64,000 nt of DNA. Source: Spirosoma aureum (GTDB taxonomy: Bacteria; Bacteroidota; Bacteroidia; Cytophagales; Spirosomataceae). Under the pieces are notes generated by a model. The model saw only the letters and a program-made list of their open reading frames with translations. It was not told where the DNA came from and did no database searches. Below, one piece after another: positions 34,034 to 44,077 of this stretch; the stretch's first letter is position 1, and each line of letters begins with the position of its first letter. The position numbers were made by a program, and so were the translations under genes. Location: positions 766,501 through 830,500 of the forward strand of contig NZ_CP050063.1 of the NCBI RefSeq assembly GCF_011604685.1, read 5' to 3'.

Positions 34034-35968
34034 ATGCTGATTACCCCTGGCAGTCTTCTGGCCACCATCAATACGCCTGACGATCTTCGTAAACTCGATA
34101 AATCCCGCCTGCCCCAGCTTGCCGACGAACTCCGCCAATTTATTATCGACGATGTTTCGGTATACGGCGGCCACTTTGGTGCCAGCCTCGGTGTTGTGGA
34201 ACTGACAGTAGCGTTACACTACGTCTTTAACACCCCCGACGACCAGTTAGTCTGGGATGTAGGGCACCAGGCCTACGGGCATAAAATTCTTACCGGTCGG
34301 CGCGACCGGTTTCATACCAATCGATTCTATAAAGGCATTTCGGGTTTCCCGAAACGGAAAGAAAGCCAATATGATTCGTTTGGCGTGGGGCACTCGTCTA
34401 CGTCGATTTCGGCTGCTTTGGGTATGGCCGTTGCATCGCAGCTTCAGGGAAAACCACAGCGGAACCACATTGCAGTTATTGGCGATGGTGCTATGACCGC
34501 TGGCGAAGCATTCGAAGGCATGAACCATGCCGGAGCAACAGACAGTAACCTGCTCATCGTGCTGAACGATAACTGCATGAGCATCGACCCTAACGTTGGG
34601 GCTCTGCGGGAATACCTGACTGACATTACGACGTCGCAGACCTACAACAAGGTGAAAGACGAAGTCTGGAACCTGCTCGGCAAAATGAGCAAGTTTGGCA
34701 AGAGTGCACAGGAAATCGTATCTAAAGTCGAGTCTGGTATTAAATCGTCGCTGCTGGATCAGAGTAATCTGTTCGAATCGCTGAACCTGCGCTATTTTGG
34801 CCCCATTGACGGCCACGATATCGATCATCTGGTGAGCGTACTGGACGACCTCAAAAATATTCCTGGCCCTAAATTGCTGCACGTTCTTACGGTGAAAGGT
34901 AAGGGTTACGCACCGGCGGAGAAAGACCAGACTAAATGGCACGCGCCGGGCCTGTTCGATAAAGTGACTGGGGTCATTCAGAAAAAAATCTATGATACGC
35001 CCCAACCGCCAAAATATCAGGACGTTTTCGGTAATACATTAGTTGAACTGGCTGAGCAAAACCCGCGTATTGTGGGTGTTACACCCGCCATGCCTTCTGG
35101 TTCATCGATGAATATTATGATGAAGGCTATGCCTAAGCGAGCCTTCGACGTCGGTATCGCCGAGCAGCATGCTGTTACGTTCTCGGCCGGTATGGCCACG
35201 CAGGGCGAAGTGGTATTCTGCAACATCTACTCGACGTTCATGCAGCGGGCTTATGATCAGGTCATCCATGATGTGTGTATTCAGGAACTGCCTGTAGTTT
35301 TTTGCCTCGACCGGGCCGGATTCGCGGGCGCTGATGGACCAACACACCACGGAGCCTATGACCTGGCTTTTATGCGCTGCATACCTAACATGATTGTGGC
35401 GTCGCCGATGAATGAGCAGGAGCTTCGCAACATGATGTACACTGCACAGTCCGACGAAATACAGCAGGGCAAGCGGGCCTTCACGATCCGGTATCCACGA
35501 GGTGAAGGTGTTATGTCAAACTGGCGTACCCCGCTTGAAAAACAAGTGGTTGGTAAGGGCCGAATGGTTTCCGATGGTGAAGACGTTGCTATTCTGACAA
35601 TTGGCCACATTGGCAATTATGCCGTTGAAGCCGCTTCAATGCTGGCTAAAGAGGGGATTCGGCCTGCTCATTTTGATATGCGCTACGTGAAACCGCTCGA
35701 TGAAGAGCTTCTTCATCAGATATTCAGCCGTTTCGACCGGGTACTTACTGTTGAAGATGGTTGTATTATGGGAGGCTTTGGCAGCGCAGTCCTCGAATTT
35801 ATGTCTAATCATGGCTATATGGCTCGTGTTAAGCGATTAGGTATTCCTGATGCAGTAATTGAGCATGGCGAGCAGAGAGAGCTTCACCATGAATGCGGGT
35901 TCGATCCCAAGGGTATTGCCGATGCCGTACGCGAATTGCTCTTCACAGGGCGTTCAGTAGCGGTTTAA
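34034..35968 (+). CDS. dxs: 1-deoxy-D-xylulose-5-phosphate synthase
   Basis: A 644-residue thiamine-diphosphate enzyme that joins pyruvate and glyceraldehyde 3-phosphate, the first step of the MEP isoprenoid pathway. The thiamine-binding motif GDGAMTAGEAFEGMNHAG lies near residue 150, and WDVGHQAYGHKILTGRR near residue 73 supplies active-site histidines. The second half has VGIAEQHAVTFSAGMA near residue 374 with the catalytic glutamate, and GPTHHGAYDLAFMRCIP near residue 435. Length matches the family. The start ATG 34034 gives MLITPGSLLATINTPDDLR. It feeds the polyprenyl synthase elsewhere in the window. An intrinsic terminator follows directly. Confidence 0.97.
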   Translation: MLITPGSLLATINTPDDLRKLDKSRLPQLADELRQFIIDDVSVYGGHFGASLGVVELTVALHYVFNTPDDQLVWDVGHQAYGHKILTGRRDRFHTNRFYKGISGFPKRKESQYDSFGVGHSSTSISAALGMAVASQLQGKPQRNHIAVIGDGAMTAGEAFEGMNHAGATDSNLLIVLNDNCMSIDPNVGALREYLTDITTSQTYNKVKDEVWNLLGKMSKFGKSAQEIVSKVESGIKSSLLDQSNLFESLNLRYFGPIDGHDIDHLVSVLDDLKNIPGPKLLHVLTVKGKGYAPAEKDQTKWHAPGLFDKVTGVIQKKIYDTPQPPKYQDVFGNTLVELAEQNPRIVGVTPAMPSGSSMNIMMKAMPKRAFDVGIAEQHAVTFSAGMATQGEVVFCNIYSTFMQRAYDQVIHDVCIQELPVVFCLDRAGFAGADGPTHHGAYDLAFMRCIPNMIVASPMNEQELRNMMYTAQSDEIQQGKRAFTIRYPRGEGVMSNWRTPLEKQVVGKGRMVSDGEDVAILTIGHIGNYAVEAASMLAKEGIRPAHFDMRYVKPLDEELLHQIFSRFDRVLTVEDGCIMGGFGSAVLEFMSNHGYMARVKRLGIPDAVIEHGEQRELHHECGFDPKGIADAVRELLFTGRSVAV

Positions 35969-35982
35969 AACTAATTTTTTAG

Positions 35983-36040
35983 CAGGATTACAGAATTAAC
36001 AGGATCATAAATCTTGTTGACTCTGTAATCCTGTTTTTTT
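35983..36040 (+). terminator. Intrinsic terminator between dxs and lysC
   Basis: A perfect 12-bp stem, CAGGATTACAGA at 35983-35994 against TCTGTAATCCTG at 36022-36033, followed by seven T. It begins 14 bases after the dxs stop, and the aspartate kinase start lies only eight bases beyond the T run. Confidence 0.92.
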
Positions 36041-36048
36041 ATTTCGAT

Positions 36049-37290
36049 ATGAAAGTATTCAAGTTTGGTGGAGCATCGGTAAAAGACGCAGCAGGTGTGC
36101 AGAATCTGGCCGAAATCGTTCGGACACAGGGGAGGAACGCTGTAATAGTTGTGTCGGCTATGGGGAAAACGACAAATGCGCTTGAGGATCTGGTGCGTGC
36201 TTATACAAATCCCAAGCCCGGCCAAATTCAGGCTCGTCTGCAAACGATTCGCTCCTACCACGAGAGCATTATACATGGCCTGACGGGCGATTTTACCAGC
36301 GTTTATCAAACCTTTGATAGCCTGGAAGCTTACCTAAAACAGCCTTTTAAGGGTCTGTATGACGAAGTTTATGACCAGATCGTTTCGCTGGGTGAAGTCA
36401 TGTCGACCCAAATTGTGGCGGCTTATCTAGCCAACACAGGCATACCAACCCGCTGGACGGATGCCCGCCAACTGATCGCTACCGATGTAACATTTCGGGA
36501 GGGGCGGGTAGACTGGGACGAAACAAATCGACGTATAAATAATACCGTAACCACAGGTGCCGTAACGGTAACACAAGGGTTCATCGGCCAGTCACCCGAT
36601 GGCCGGACAACTACGCTTGGACGTGAAGGATCAGATTATACGGCTGCCATTTTTGCCTATTGCCTCAACGCCGAAAGCGTAACGATCTGGAAGGATGTAC
36701 CTGGTGTTCTGAATGCCGACCCTAAATGGTTTGATGAAACGGTATTATTAGAAAAGATAACCTATCAGGATGCTATTGAACTGGCTTACTACGGCGCTAC
36801 GGTTATTCACCCTAAAACCATCAAGCCTTTACAGAACAAAGGCATTCCTCTATTCGTACGGTCGTTCTTAAAGCCCGATGCACCAGGAACGGTTATTGGT
36901 CATTACGAGCGCCACCTGTTGATTCCATCGTTTATTTTTAAGATCAATCAGGTGCTGATTTCATTGCATCCCAATGATTTTTCATTCATCGCAGAAGATA
37001 ATCTGAGTCGAATTTTTGGGCGGTTTGCTCAGGCAGGCGTTAAAATCAACCTGATGCAGAATACGGCAATCAGCTTTTCGGTCGTCGTTGATAATAACCT
37101 GGACCGTATTCCTGAACTATTGGTTCAGTTAAGACAGGATTTTCGGGTCAGCTACAACGATGGTTTAGAACTGATCACCATTCGCTATTATGATCAGAGC
37201 ACAATTGGCCGGGTACTGGTCAACAAAAAGCTGCTTCTGGAGCAAAAAAGCCGCTACACCGTACAACTGGTTGTAAAGGATTTGGGATAG
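36049..37290 (+). CDS. lysC: Aspartate kinase
   Basis: A 413-residue aspartokinase that phosphorylates L-aspartate in the lysine, threonine and methionine pathways. It opens with MKVFKFGGASVKDAAGV, the ATP-binding start of the family, and has VVVSAMGKTTNALEDL near residue 40. The substrate-binding part has GFIGQSPDGRTTTLGREGSDYTAA near residue 195 and IWKDVPGVLNADPKW. The C-terminal 120 residues are ACT-type regulatory domains, read from DDNLSRIFGRF and VKINLMQNTAISFSVVVDNN. No dehydrogenase domain is fused. The gene is directly behind the dxs terminator, and the start codon is so close to the hairpin that its promoter may overlap it. Confidence 0.93.
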   Translation: MKVFKFGGASVKDAAGVQNLAEIVRTQGRNAVIVVSAMGKTTNALEDLVRAYTNPKPGQIQARLQTIRSYHESIIHGLTGDFTSVYQTFDSLEAYLKQPFKGLYDEVYDQIVSLGEVMSTQIVAAYLANTGIPTRWTDARQLIATDVTFREGRVDWDETNRRINNTVTTGAVTVTQGFIGQSPDGRTTTLGREGSDYTAAIFAYCLNAESVTIWKDVPGVLNADPKWFDETVLLEKITYQDAIELAYYGATVIHPKTIKPLQNKGIPLFVRSFLKPDAPGTVIGHYERHLLIPSFIFKINQVLISLHPNDFSFIAEDNLSRIFGRFAQAGVKINLMQNTAISFSVVVDNNLDRIPELLVQLRQDFRVSYNDGLELITIRYYDQSTIGRVLVNKKLLLEQKSRYTVQLVVKDLG

Positions 37291-37399
37291 GTTGGTAAGT
37301 GAGTAACTAAGAAAGTAATAAGCAGGGACGATCAACTGATTATCCAAGAATGAATTAGCCCGTTACACGAATTGATCCGGTAACTCAAGTGTCCAACTA

Positions 37400-38431
37400 T
37401 CAAAATTTCGGGCAGGGAAGCTTTTTATCCCGTTTTCTGACACCTGACCGACGACCTTCCGGCTTTTCGAAGATGTAGGACAGCGATAATTCGTGTGAAC
37501 CACCGCTATTGCCAAGCGTCGAGACGGTGAAATCGTAGCTATAACCGATCGAAAATTTTTCCATACGCCAACCAGCGAGCAGGGCCACCGCATCGTGGTT
37601 ATTGATGGTTTGTTCGTATCGCTTAAAAGGAATCCCCCGATAATAGGCCCCTATCGTTAAAGGCGAGTAGGTTAGGTATGCACCAATATCCAACTGGTCG
37701 TATTTGCCCTGAAATTTGTAGAGGATAACGGGCGAAAAACTGATTTCGCGATCCTGTTCATCCGCTAGGCCGGTAAAACCACCCAGAGGAATGCGTAATC
37801 CAGCCTGAAAGCTCCCTTTTATGGGCAGGCGATTCTGCCCACTCACAAAAAATCCCTGGTCAGGCCGGTTGATATGGTGGGCAGCTGCACCGACCCAGAA
37901 CCAGTCTGAGTAAAATAACGCCCCAGTCGAAAAATCCAGATATTTATTTTTAGGTGATCCTGCCAGCAACGTAGGGTCCTGCGAAACGCTACCGCTGATA
38001 AAACCCTGGTCAGTGAACTGATCGCCAGTAGTTAAGCCAAAATAGTTGACATTCCGATTAACATACGACCCCTGTAGGCCAAATCGAACAAAAGACGATT
38101 CACTGACCTGAAGTTGGTATGAGTATTGCAACCCTATTTCGGTAGATTGAATCCTGCCTTGACCCTGATTATCATTCTGAATTAAAAGGCCTACACCGCT
38201 ATTAAATCGGTCGAAATAATGGTCCAGACCAACCATTGTTGTCACATAGTTGGTAATGGCGGGCCATTGATTTCGGTAATTAGCCGTAATGCGAGGTGCC
38301 AGAGCTGAACCGGCAAAAGCGGGGTTCAGATAAAGAGGAGCGGCATAAAATTGGGTGAACTGCGGGTCCTGCGCGAAGGCCAGTTGGCTGAAAGCCAACG
38401 CCAAAACCGCCAATACGTATTTCTTACTCAT
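37400..38431 (-). CDS. PorP/SprF-family type IX secretion membrane protein
   Basis: A 343-residue outer-membrane protein. ATG 38431 (MSKKYVLAVLALAFSQLAFA) supplies the signal peptide; an upstream in-frame start at 38509 gives 26 residues of no use. The mature protein begins QDPQFTQFYAAPLYLNPAFAG, the diagnostic start of PorP/SprF, followed by beta-strands such as GVGLLIQNDNQGQGRIQSTEIGLQYSYQL, here named as landmarks only, FSTGALFYSDWFWVGAAAHHINRP and YRGIPFKRYE. SprF is needed to carry the type B sorted adhesin SprB to the surface in Flavobacterium. The divergently transcribed giant protein with a type B domain is its probable cargo. Confidence 0.93.
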   Translation of the reverse strand: MSKKYVLAVLALAFSQLAFAQDPQFTQFYAAPLYLNPAFAGSALAPRITANYRNQWPAITNYVTTMVGLDHYFDRFNSGVGLLIQNDNQGQGRIQSTEIGLQYSYQLQVSESSFVRFGLQGSYVNRNVNYFGLTTGDQFTDQGFISGSVSQDPTLLAGSPKNKYLDFSTGALFYSDWFWVGAAAHHINRPDQGFFVSGQNRLPIKGSFQAGLRIPLGGFTGLADEQDREISFSPVILYKFQGKYDQLDIGAYLTYSPLTIGAYYRGIPFKRYEQTINNHDAVALLAGWRMEKFSIGYSYDFTVSTLGNSGGSHELSLSYIFEKPEGRRSGVRKRDKKLPCPKF

Positions 38432-38666
38432 AGCTGCGATATAAGGGCAAAGACTGGGCCAACTTCGCGGTTGCAACATTCCAAATGAAAAAAGAGTATT
38501 AGAGAACATAAATAACCGATAAAATTAGCTTAGTTCCTGCCGATTTTAACGGTTATAAGACGATAAAATTTTAACGAAGCGACTTCGTTTATACTAACGT
38601 AATGCCCCCGTTGTCTGTTATGCCAGGGGATGAATTTGTGCAGGTGGGCTTATTCAGCGTTTTTTC

Positions 38667-41600
38667 ATGGTAACTTATATTGGCCGTCTCAGTTTCATTT
38701 GGTTTGGGGCCATGCTACTCTTGCTGGCAGGGCGTACTACATCCTGGGCGCAGACAACTACAGGTTTTAAAATCAGTGGTAAAACCTGCGTTCCTGATGT
38801 AGAATGTAAAGCCGATTCTGTCGTATTTACAGATAGTGTGTTAACGGGTGTAACGACCCGCGTTTGGAATTTTGGTGATGGTGGTACGGCTACGACACAA
38901 AAAGATTCGGTTGAGCAACATGTTTATCAACAGGCTGGGAGCTATACAGTTAGTTTGACTCGAACGGTAAATGGTGTCGTACAAACGACTTCGCAAAGAG
39001 TTACAATCTATAACCGACCTCAAGCCTTTCAGAACTGGCGAACCGATACAACCATCTGTAAAGGCGAAACGATTACACTTGACCCGTATGCGGGTAGCAC
39101 GCAACCAAACTACAATTACCTGTGGTACCCGAAAGGCGACACAACCCAAAGTATTCAGGTCGATAGCTCAGGATGCTACTCAATTGAAGTTATGGATCCG
39201 CGGACTCAGTGTACCTATCAGGACCGTATCAATGTCGATGTCTGCGGAGAGAAAAAGGAGTCGCAGGGGGTTAAATGGTATTTTGGTGGCAATGCCGGAC
39301 TTGACTTTAGCGGGGGAGGGTCGCCTAAGCCGATTACAGACGGTAAATTGAATACGATTGAAGGCTCGTCGTCTATTGCCAATTCAAAGGGTATTCTGTT
39401 ATTCTACACCGATGGGATAACAATCTATGACAAAGACGGCAAACCGATGAAATCGCTCGTGCCGGGTGATACAACGGCCGTGCAGATTCCGCTGGATGGT
39501 AATAAAAACTCTACGCAATCGGCCCTGATTGTGCCTAAACCAACCTGCCGTGGTTGTGAGTACCTCTACTACGTCTACACAACCTCTGAAATACGCGGGC
39601 AGAAAACACTGACCTATAGCGTTGTTGATATGCGTCAGAATGCTGGTAAAGGAGCTATTGTCGAGAAAAACATACCCTTATCGAATAAAGGTACGGAACA
39701 GTCGGCATCAGTTCGGAACGATCGTGACTCTACCTACTGGGTCATTACCCGGCAATATGGCACCAATACATTCGAGATCCGGCACCTGACAACCAGCGAA
39801 AATCCCGTTGTAACAACCTATACGGGTGGGCAGGTCATTGATTCTCTGGCCAATGCTGAGGGCTATATCAAGATTGGCCCGGCTGATACGACGGGTGGCA
39901 ATACGGGCGATCGTCCTATGGCGGTAGTCATTCCCGGCCCTCCCAAAAACTCGGTCGATCTATACACCTTCAACGATTCAACAGGTAAAATGACCTTTAA
40001 CCGAACGCTTGACCTGGGGCCTGCCCCACCCAAAGCATACGGTGTCGAGTTTTCGCCCGATGGTAAGAGCCTGTATGTGACGATGCTGGCCGATACGAAC
40101 TCGGATGGTAGCCTGAAAGGGTCATCCTATATTTTAAAGTATGACCTGACTCAGAAAGACTCGCTCTTGACCGGCTCCAAAACAGTAGTGGATAGTAGTA
40201 CGACCCGTCAATATGGGTCCATTCAGATTGGCCCGGATGGGCGAATATACGTGGCCATCAAGGGCAGTAGTTCGCTGGGAACGATTGAAAATCCGAATGG
40301 AGGCTTACTCGATAGCCTCATATTTAATCCCGTAGGGCAAACGTTGGGCGGGCAAACGAGCCAATTAGGGTTACCGAACCTGGTCGCCAATTTCAACGAT
40401 CAATCGAGCGGGCCTGGTTTCACGTATTCCGACACCTGCGCCCGGCAGCCAACGGTATTTCAGGGAAGCCCGAACTGTCCTAAGTTAAAGGAAACATACA
40501 CCTGGACTTTTGGTGATGGCAGCGCTCCGGTTTCCACAACCGCACTGCAACCCCAAACGCATACCTACCAGCAACCCGGCGACTATCCGGTAAGTTTTCA
40601 TATCGTCACAAGAACGAGTTCTGGTGGTATTTGTAAGGATACGATCATTTACGATACGCTCACGATTCTTGAAACACCGCCTGACATAAAATTTGGGGCC
40701 GATACGGCAATATGTAACAAAAAAGGACTGACGCTGGACCTGAAAGTACAGGCCAAGGTATATGTCTGGGTGGTCAATGGGGCTGTTGTCAGTCGGCAAA
40801 AAACACTGAAGTTAGATTTGCCCGGATTTTATCATGTAATTGGTTTAGCGGCCAATGGCGAGTGTTTCAAAAGCGATACCATTGATGTGCAGATAAGGCC
40901 AGTACCGTCGCTTGATCTTGGGCCCGATACGTTATTCTGCTATCGAACGGCTGTCAATCTGACCGTTCCACAACAGACCTGGAAACGTTTTCAGTGGAGC
41001 AATGGTGGCGATACACGAACGATTTCAGTATCAAAGGCAGGTACATACACGGTAACAGCACAGTCGGACCCAATTGATGGGGCCGTTTGTGAGAACTCTG
41101 ATACGATTCGCGTCAGTGAACTTCCGAAATTAAGAGTAGCGGCAGCATTAACGGGGCCTAAAGCCTGTACATCAGCTGACGGATCGATCATACTGACGCC
41201 TAGCCCCGCTGGAGACTACCAGTATGACTGGACGCGCTCGGATGGTGCCGTTTTGGCGGGCACAACCAATCAGCAGACTGGCTTACCCGAGGGTGGTTAT
41301 AAGATCAGCGTAACCGATACACTCCATGAATGTAAGCTGGATACGGCATTTACCTTAAAATCATCCGCCAATCAGTTAGCACTTTCGTCCGTTGTTAAAG
41401 ACGCGCTGTGTAGCATACCCAATAGCGGTACAATCACTTTGAATATATCCGGTGGTACGGGGGTGAGCTATATCTGGTTGGATCAGAACAATAATCAAGT
41501 GGCAAACACGCCCGTGTTCGATAAGGCCGGGCAGGGCTTATACAACGTGCAGGTGACGGATGCCAATGGTTGCAAAGCCATTGAAGACAGCATTAAGGTT

Positions 41601-42341
41601 GGTCTTGACAGCGCAGGTTTTGCCCGATTAAGTCCGAATCAGTTGAAATGTGTTGGACAAACAGTTACGCTGCAACCAGACGATGCCCAACAGCCGGGTA
41701 ATGTATACCAGTGGAGTACCGGCGCGTCGTCGCCATCGATAATTGTCAATCAGCCCGGTTCATATAGCCTGATTGTTCGCAATACGCAAACCGGCTGCGT
41801 TGGCCGTAGTAGCACTCAGGTATCCGATCGGCCGGCCCCTGCTTTCTCACTGCCGAGCGAGGTTGTACTTTGTGAAGGCGATCAGGGTAAGGCACAGATT
41901 ATTGCGAATGGGGCTACTGGATTACGCTATTTATGGCTAAATCGCAATGATACAACCCGAGCGATTACTGTTACCAGGGCGGGCCAGTATCAGGTGGTTG
42001 TAACTGATCCGCAGGGATGTACCGCCCTCGGTACATCCTTGGCGCTCAATAAGTGTGAGCCAAGGATGAACGTTCCGGAAGCATTCACGCCCAATAACGA
42101 CGGAGTCAATGATTTGCTGCAAGTGTTCTCCTCTTACGTAACGGACTATGAACTCCGGGTGTATAACCGATGGGGCGAAGTGATTTTTGTCGCGAATAAT
42201 CCCGAACAGAAATGGGATGGAACATACAAAGGATATCTCTATCCGCCCATGTTATATCCCTACGTTATTGTCTATAAAAGTGAGTCGTTTCCGGAGCGTG
42301 GAAAACTCGTAAAACGAGGTTCTGTACTGCTGATCAGGTAG
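38667..42341 (+). CDS. Giant PKD-repeat protein with type B (CHU_C) type IX sorting domain
   Basis: A 1224-residue secreted protein. After a signal segment (LSFIWFGAMLLLLAGRTTSWAQ) comes a PKD domain with VWNFGDGGTATTQ near residue 65. A region of about 200-560 has propeller-like repeats (KWYFGGNAGLDFSGG, VEFSPDGKSLYVT, IGPDGRIYVA). A second PKD domain has YTWTFGDGSAPVSTT near residue 615. Several Ig-like cysteine-containing domains follow. The last 90 residues form the gliding-motility-associated C-terminal domain: VPEAFTPNNDGVNDLLQVF, LRVYNRWGEVIF, WDGTYKGY and YPYVIVYK. That domain sends cargo through the type IX system to the cell surface. Role probably adhesion or motility; no enzyme domain is visible. 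It is divergent from a PorP/SprF gene, 235 bases apart. Confidence 0.92.
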   Translation: MVTYIGRLSFIWFGAMLLLLAGRTTSWAQTTTGFKISGKTCVPDVECKADSVVFTDSVLTGVTTRVWNFGDGGTATTQKDSVEQHVYQQAGSYTVSLTRTVNGVVQTTSQRVTIYNRPQAFQNWRTDTTICKGETITLDPYAGSTQPNYNYLWYPKGDTTQSIQVDSSGCYSIEVMDPRTQCTYQDRINVDVCGEKKESQGVKWYFGGNAGLDFSGGGSPKPITDGKLNTIEGSSSIANSKGILLFYTDGITIYDKDGKPMKSLVPGDTTAVQIPLDGNKNSTQSALIVPKPTCRGCEYLYYVYTTSEIRGQKTLTYSVVDMRQNAGKGAIVEKNIPLSNKGTEQSASVRNDRDSTYWVITRQYGTNTFEIRHLTTSENPVVTTYTGGQVIDSLANAEGYIKIGPADTTGGNTGDRPMAVVIPGPPKNSVDLYTFNDSTGKMTFNRTLDLGPAPPKAYGVEFSPDGKSLYVTMLADTNSDGSLKGSSYILKYDLTQKDSLLTGSKTVVDSSTTRQYGSIQIGPDGRIYVAIKGSSSLGTIENPNGGLLDSLIFNPVGQTLGGQTSQLGLPNLVANFNDQSSGPGFTYSDTCARQPTVFQGSPNCPKLKETYTWTFGDGSAPVSTTALQPQTHTYQQPGDYPVSFHIVTRTSSGGICKDTIIYDTLTILETPPDIKFGADTAICNKKGLTLDLKVQAKVYVWVVNGAVVSRQKTLKLDLPGFYHVIGLAANGECFKSDTIDVQIRPVPSLDLGPDTLFCYRTAVNLTVPQQTWKRFQWSNGGDTRTISVSKAGTYTVTAQSDPIDGAVCENSDTIRVSELPKLRVAAALTGPKACTSADGSIILTPSPAGDYQYDWTRSDGAVLAGTTNQQTGLPEGGYKISVTDTLHECKLDTAFTLKSSANQLALSSVVKDALCSIPNSGTITLNISGGTGVSYIWLDQNNNQVANTPVFDKAGQGLYNVQVTDANGCKAIEDSIKVGLDSAGFARLSPNQLKCVGQTVTLQPDDAQQPGNVYQWSTGASSPSIIVNQPGSYSLIVRNTQTGCVGRSSTQVSDRPAPAFSLPSEVVLCEGDQGKAQIIANGATGLRYLWLNRNDTTRAITVTRAGQYQVVVTDPQGCTALGTSLALNKCEPRMNVPEAFTPNNDGVNDLLQVFSSYVTDYELRVYNRWGEVIFVANNPEQKWDGTYKGYLYPPMLYPYVIVYKSESFPERGKLVKRGSVLLIR

Positions 42342-42363
42342 TGTTTTTCCGGGCTTTTTTTCG

Positions 42364-42371
42364 TATATTTG
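42364..42371 (+). promoter_or_regulatory. Candidate ruvB promoter -7 box
   Basis: TATATTTG fits TAnnTTTG, with a TTT-rich stretch about 19 bases upstream where the -33 element should be. It lies 70 bases before the ruvB start. Confidence 0.5.
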
Positions 42372-42441
42372 AGGTAAACGACCCGCTTAAATTGGCCTGA
42401 AAAAAGCGGTTTTTTCGGCTGGGTTTGTACTAATCAAAATC

Positions 42442-43470
42442 ATGCGAAACGACTTTCTGAAAGGAACAGGCGAGGGTATGTCAGCTACGGACAAGGAAAT
42501 CGAACGGGCCCTTCGGCCGCTCTCGTTCGACGACTTTACGGGGCAGGCAAAAGTGTTGGGAAACCTCGAAGTCTTTGTCCGGGCGGCAATGCAGCGGGGT
42601 GATGCACTCGACCATGTGTTGCTTCATGGACCTCCGGGTCTGGGCAAAACAACACTGTCGCACATCATTGCCAATGAACTCAATGCCAATATCAAGATGA
42701 CCTCCGGGCCAGTTCTGGATAAGCCCAGCGATCTGGCGGGTTTGCTGACAAATCTGCAACCAAACGATGTACTGTTCATTGACGAGATCCACCGGCTCAA
42801 TCCCATTGTGGAAGAATACCTATACTCGGCAATGGAAGACTATAAGATCGACATCATGCTCGATTCGGGTCCTAATGCCCGAACAGTACAGATCAAACTG
42901 AATCCATTCACGCTCATTGGTGCCACTACCCGTGCCGGTATGCTGACATCACCCCTGCGGGCGCGATTTGGTATCAGCTGTCGGCTGGAGTATTACGATG
43001 CGAAACTCTTAACGAGTATCGTTCAACGTTCATCGGCCATCCTGAGTACGCCAATCGATGAGCAGGGAGCTTATGAGATTGCGCGCCGAAGCCGGGGAAC
43101 ACCCCGTATTGCCAATAACCTGCTTCGTCGAACCCGCGATTTTGCGCAGGTTAGAGGTAATGGGTATATCAATGTGGAGATTGCTGAAATTGCACTGAGC
43201 GCACTTGAAGTCGATCAGAACGGGCTGGACGATATGGACAACCGGATTCTGACGACAATCATTGAGAAATTTAAAGGTGGCCCAGTCGGCATTACAACGA
43301 TTGCAACGGCCTGTGGAGAAGAAGCCGAAACGATCGAGGAAGTATATGAGCCGTTTCTGATTCAGGAGGGTTTCCTGATGCGTACATCCCGTGGGCGTGA
43401 AGCGACCGAGAAGGCTTACCTACACCTGGGCATCATGCCGCACTATAAGACGGGCGAGCTGTTTGGATAG
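42442..43470 (+). CDS. ruvB: Holliday junction branch migration ATPase RuvB
   Basis: A 342-residue AAA+ motor that drives branch migration with RuvA. Walker A is [14 protein letters not shown] near residue 60 and Walker B is [11 protein letters not shown] near residue 112. The arginine finger region and sensor motifs fall in [19 protein letters not shown], and the small winged domain closes with [13 protein letters not shown] and [17 protein letters not shown]. Length is normal. ATG 42442 is used; a second ATG at 42478 would drop only the first dozen residues. It has its own candidate promoter and is followed by a hairpin shared with the convergent ArsR-type gene. Confidence 0.97.
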   Translation: MRNDFLKGTGEGMSATDKEIERALRPLSFDDFTGQAKVLGNLEVFVRAAMQRGDALDHVLLHGPPGLGKTTLSHIIANELNANIKMTSGPVLDKPSDLAGLLTNLQPNDVLFIDEIHRLNPIVEEYLYSAMEDYKIDIMLDSGPNARTVQIKLNPFTLIGATTRAGMLTSPLRARFGISCRLEYYDAKLLTSIVQRSSAILSTPIDEQGAYEIARRSRGTPRIANNLLRRTRDFAQVRGNGYINVEIAEIALSALEVDQNGLDDMDNRILTTIIEKFKGGPVGITTIATACGEEAETIEEVYEPFLIQEGFLMRTSRGREATEKAYLHLGIMPHYKTGELFG

Positions 43471-43481
43471 AGAGGTGTCGG

Positions 43482-43544
43482 GGCAATGAGTAGTTAAGGC
43501 AATTTGTTTCTGAGCAAACAAGGTACCTTCAATTACTCATTGCC
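43482..43544. terminator. Hairpin between convergent ruvB and ArsR genes
   Basis: Arms GGCAATGAGTAGTTAAGG (43482-43499) and its near-complement ending TACTCATTGCC (43526-43544) pair except for one G-T pair and one bulge. It lies between stop codons of genes that face each other, so it may terminate both. No long T run follows. Confidence 0.6.
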
Positions 43545-43559
43545 TTAATTGTTGAATTC

Positions 43560-43868
43560 CTAGTTCAGAATTTTACTTCTGTAGATACATTCAATGATCT
43601 CAGCTACAGCTGTATCTACCAGAAAATAGTAAATGTTTTTACCGCTACGCCGAATATCCAGTATACCTTTATCGCGCATATTGATGAGGTGATGAGAAAT
43701 AAGAGATTGTTCTGCGTTCAGATTTTTATAGATCGTTGACACATTCAACTCCTTATTTTCATTCAACATCTGAATAATTTTGATGCGTAAAGGATGAGCC
43801 ACGGCCTTAAGCACATAAGCTGCTTTGTCAATTCTTTTTTCCTCGTCCATATTAGTTTCGGTAGCCAT
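43560..43868 (-). CDS. ArsR-family winged-helix regulator
   Basis: A 102-residue DNA-binding protein. The body has a winged helix: LKAVAHPLRIKIIQMLNENKELNVS, then the recognition part NLNAEQSLISHHLINMRDKGILDIRRSGKNIYYFLVD, broken here only to name it. Such proteins are dimeric repressors. The metal-binding ELCVCDL cysteines of classic ArsR are missing, so it does not appear to sense metals through that site. A second in-frame ATG six codons in (MDEEKRID) could be the true start. It faces ruvB and lies 209 bases behind the EamA transporter stop. Target unknown. Confidence 0.85.
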   Translation of the reverse strand: MATETNMDEEKRIDKAAYVLKAVAHPLRIKIIQMLNENKELNVSTIYKNLNAEQSLISHHLINMRDKGILDIRRSGKNIYYFLVDTAVAEIIECIYRSKILN

Positions 43869-44077
43869 ACAAGTTTATATTTTTTAGGTGTGCGTTTTAT
43901 GAAAGTTAGATTAATTCCTGCACTAAGAATTAGTAAGTTCCTGAAAGTGAGATAGAATTTATCTAAAGGTAAATTTCTGTATCCTATTTTACCATGAGAA
44001 TATATTTATAGGTTGTATAGTGATATTTATCCGGTTATTCTATCAATTTTTGGTACTTACTTGCAGGTATTTTTTGG

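Noticed and set aside
34247..35005. 252-codon open frame on the minus strand inside dxs
   Set aside because: It lies wholly antisense to a clear, full-length dxs gene and has no recognisable domain; long antisense frames are common in GC-balanced codons.
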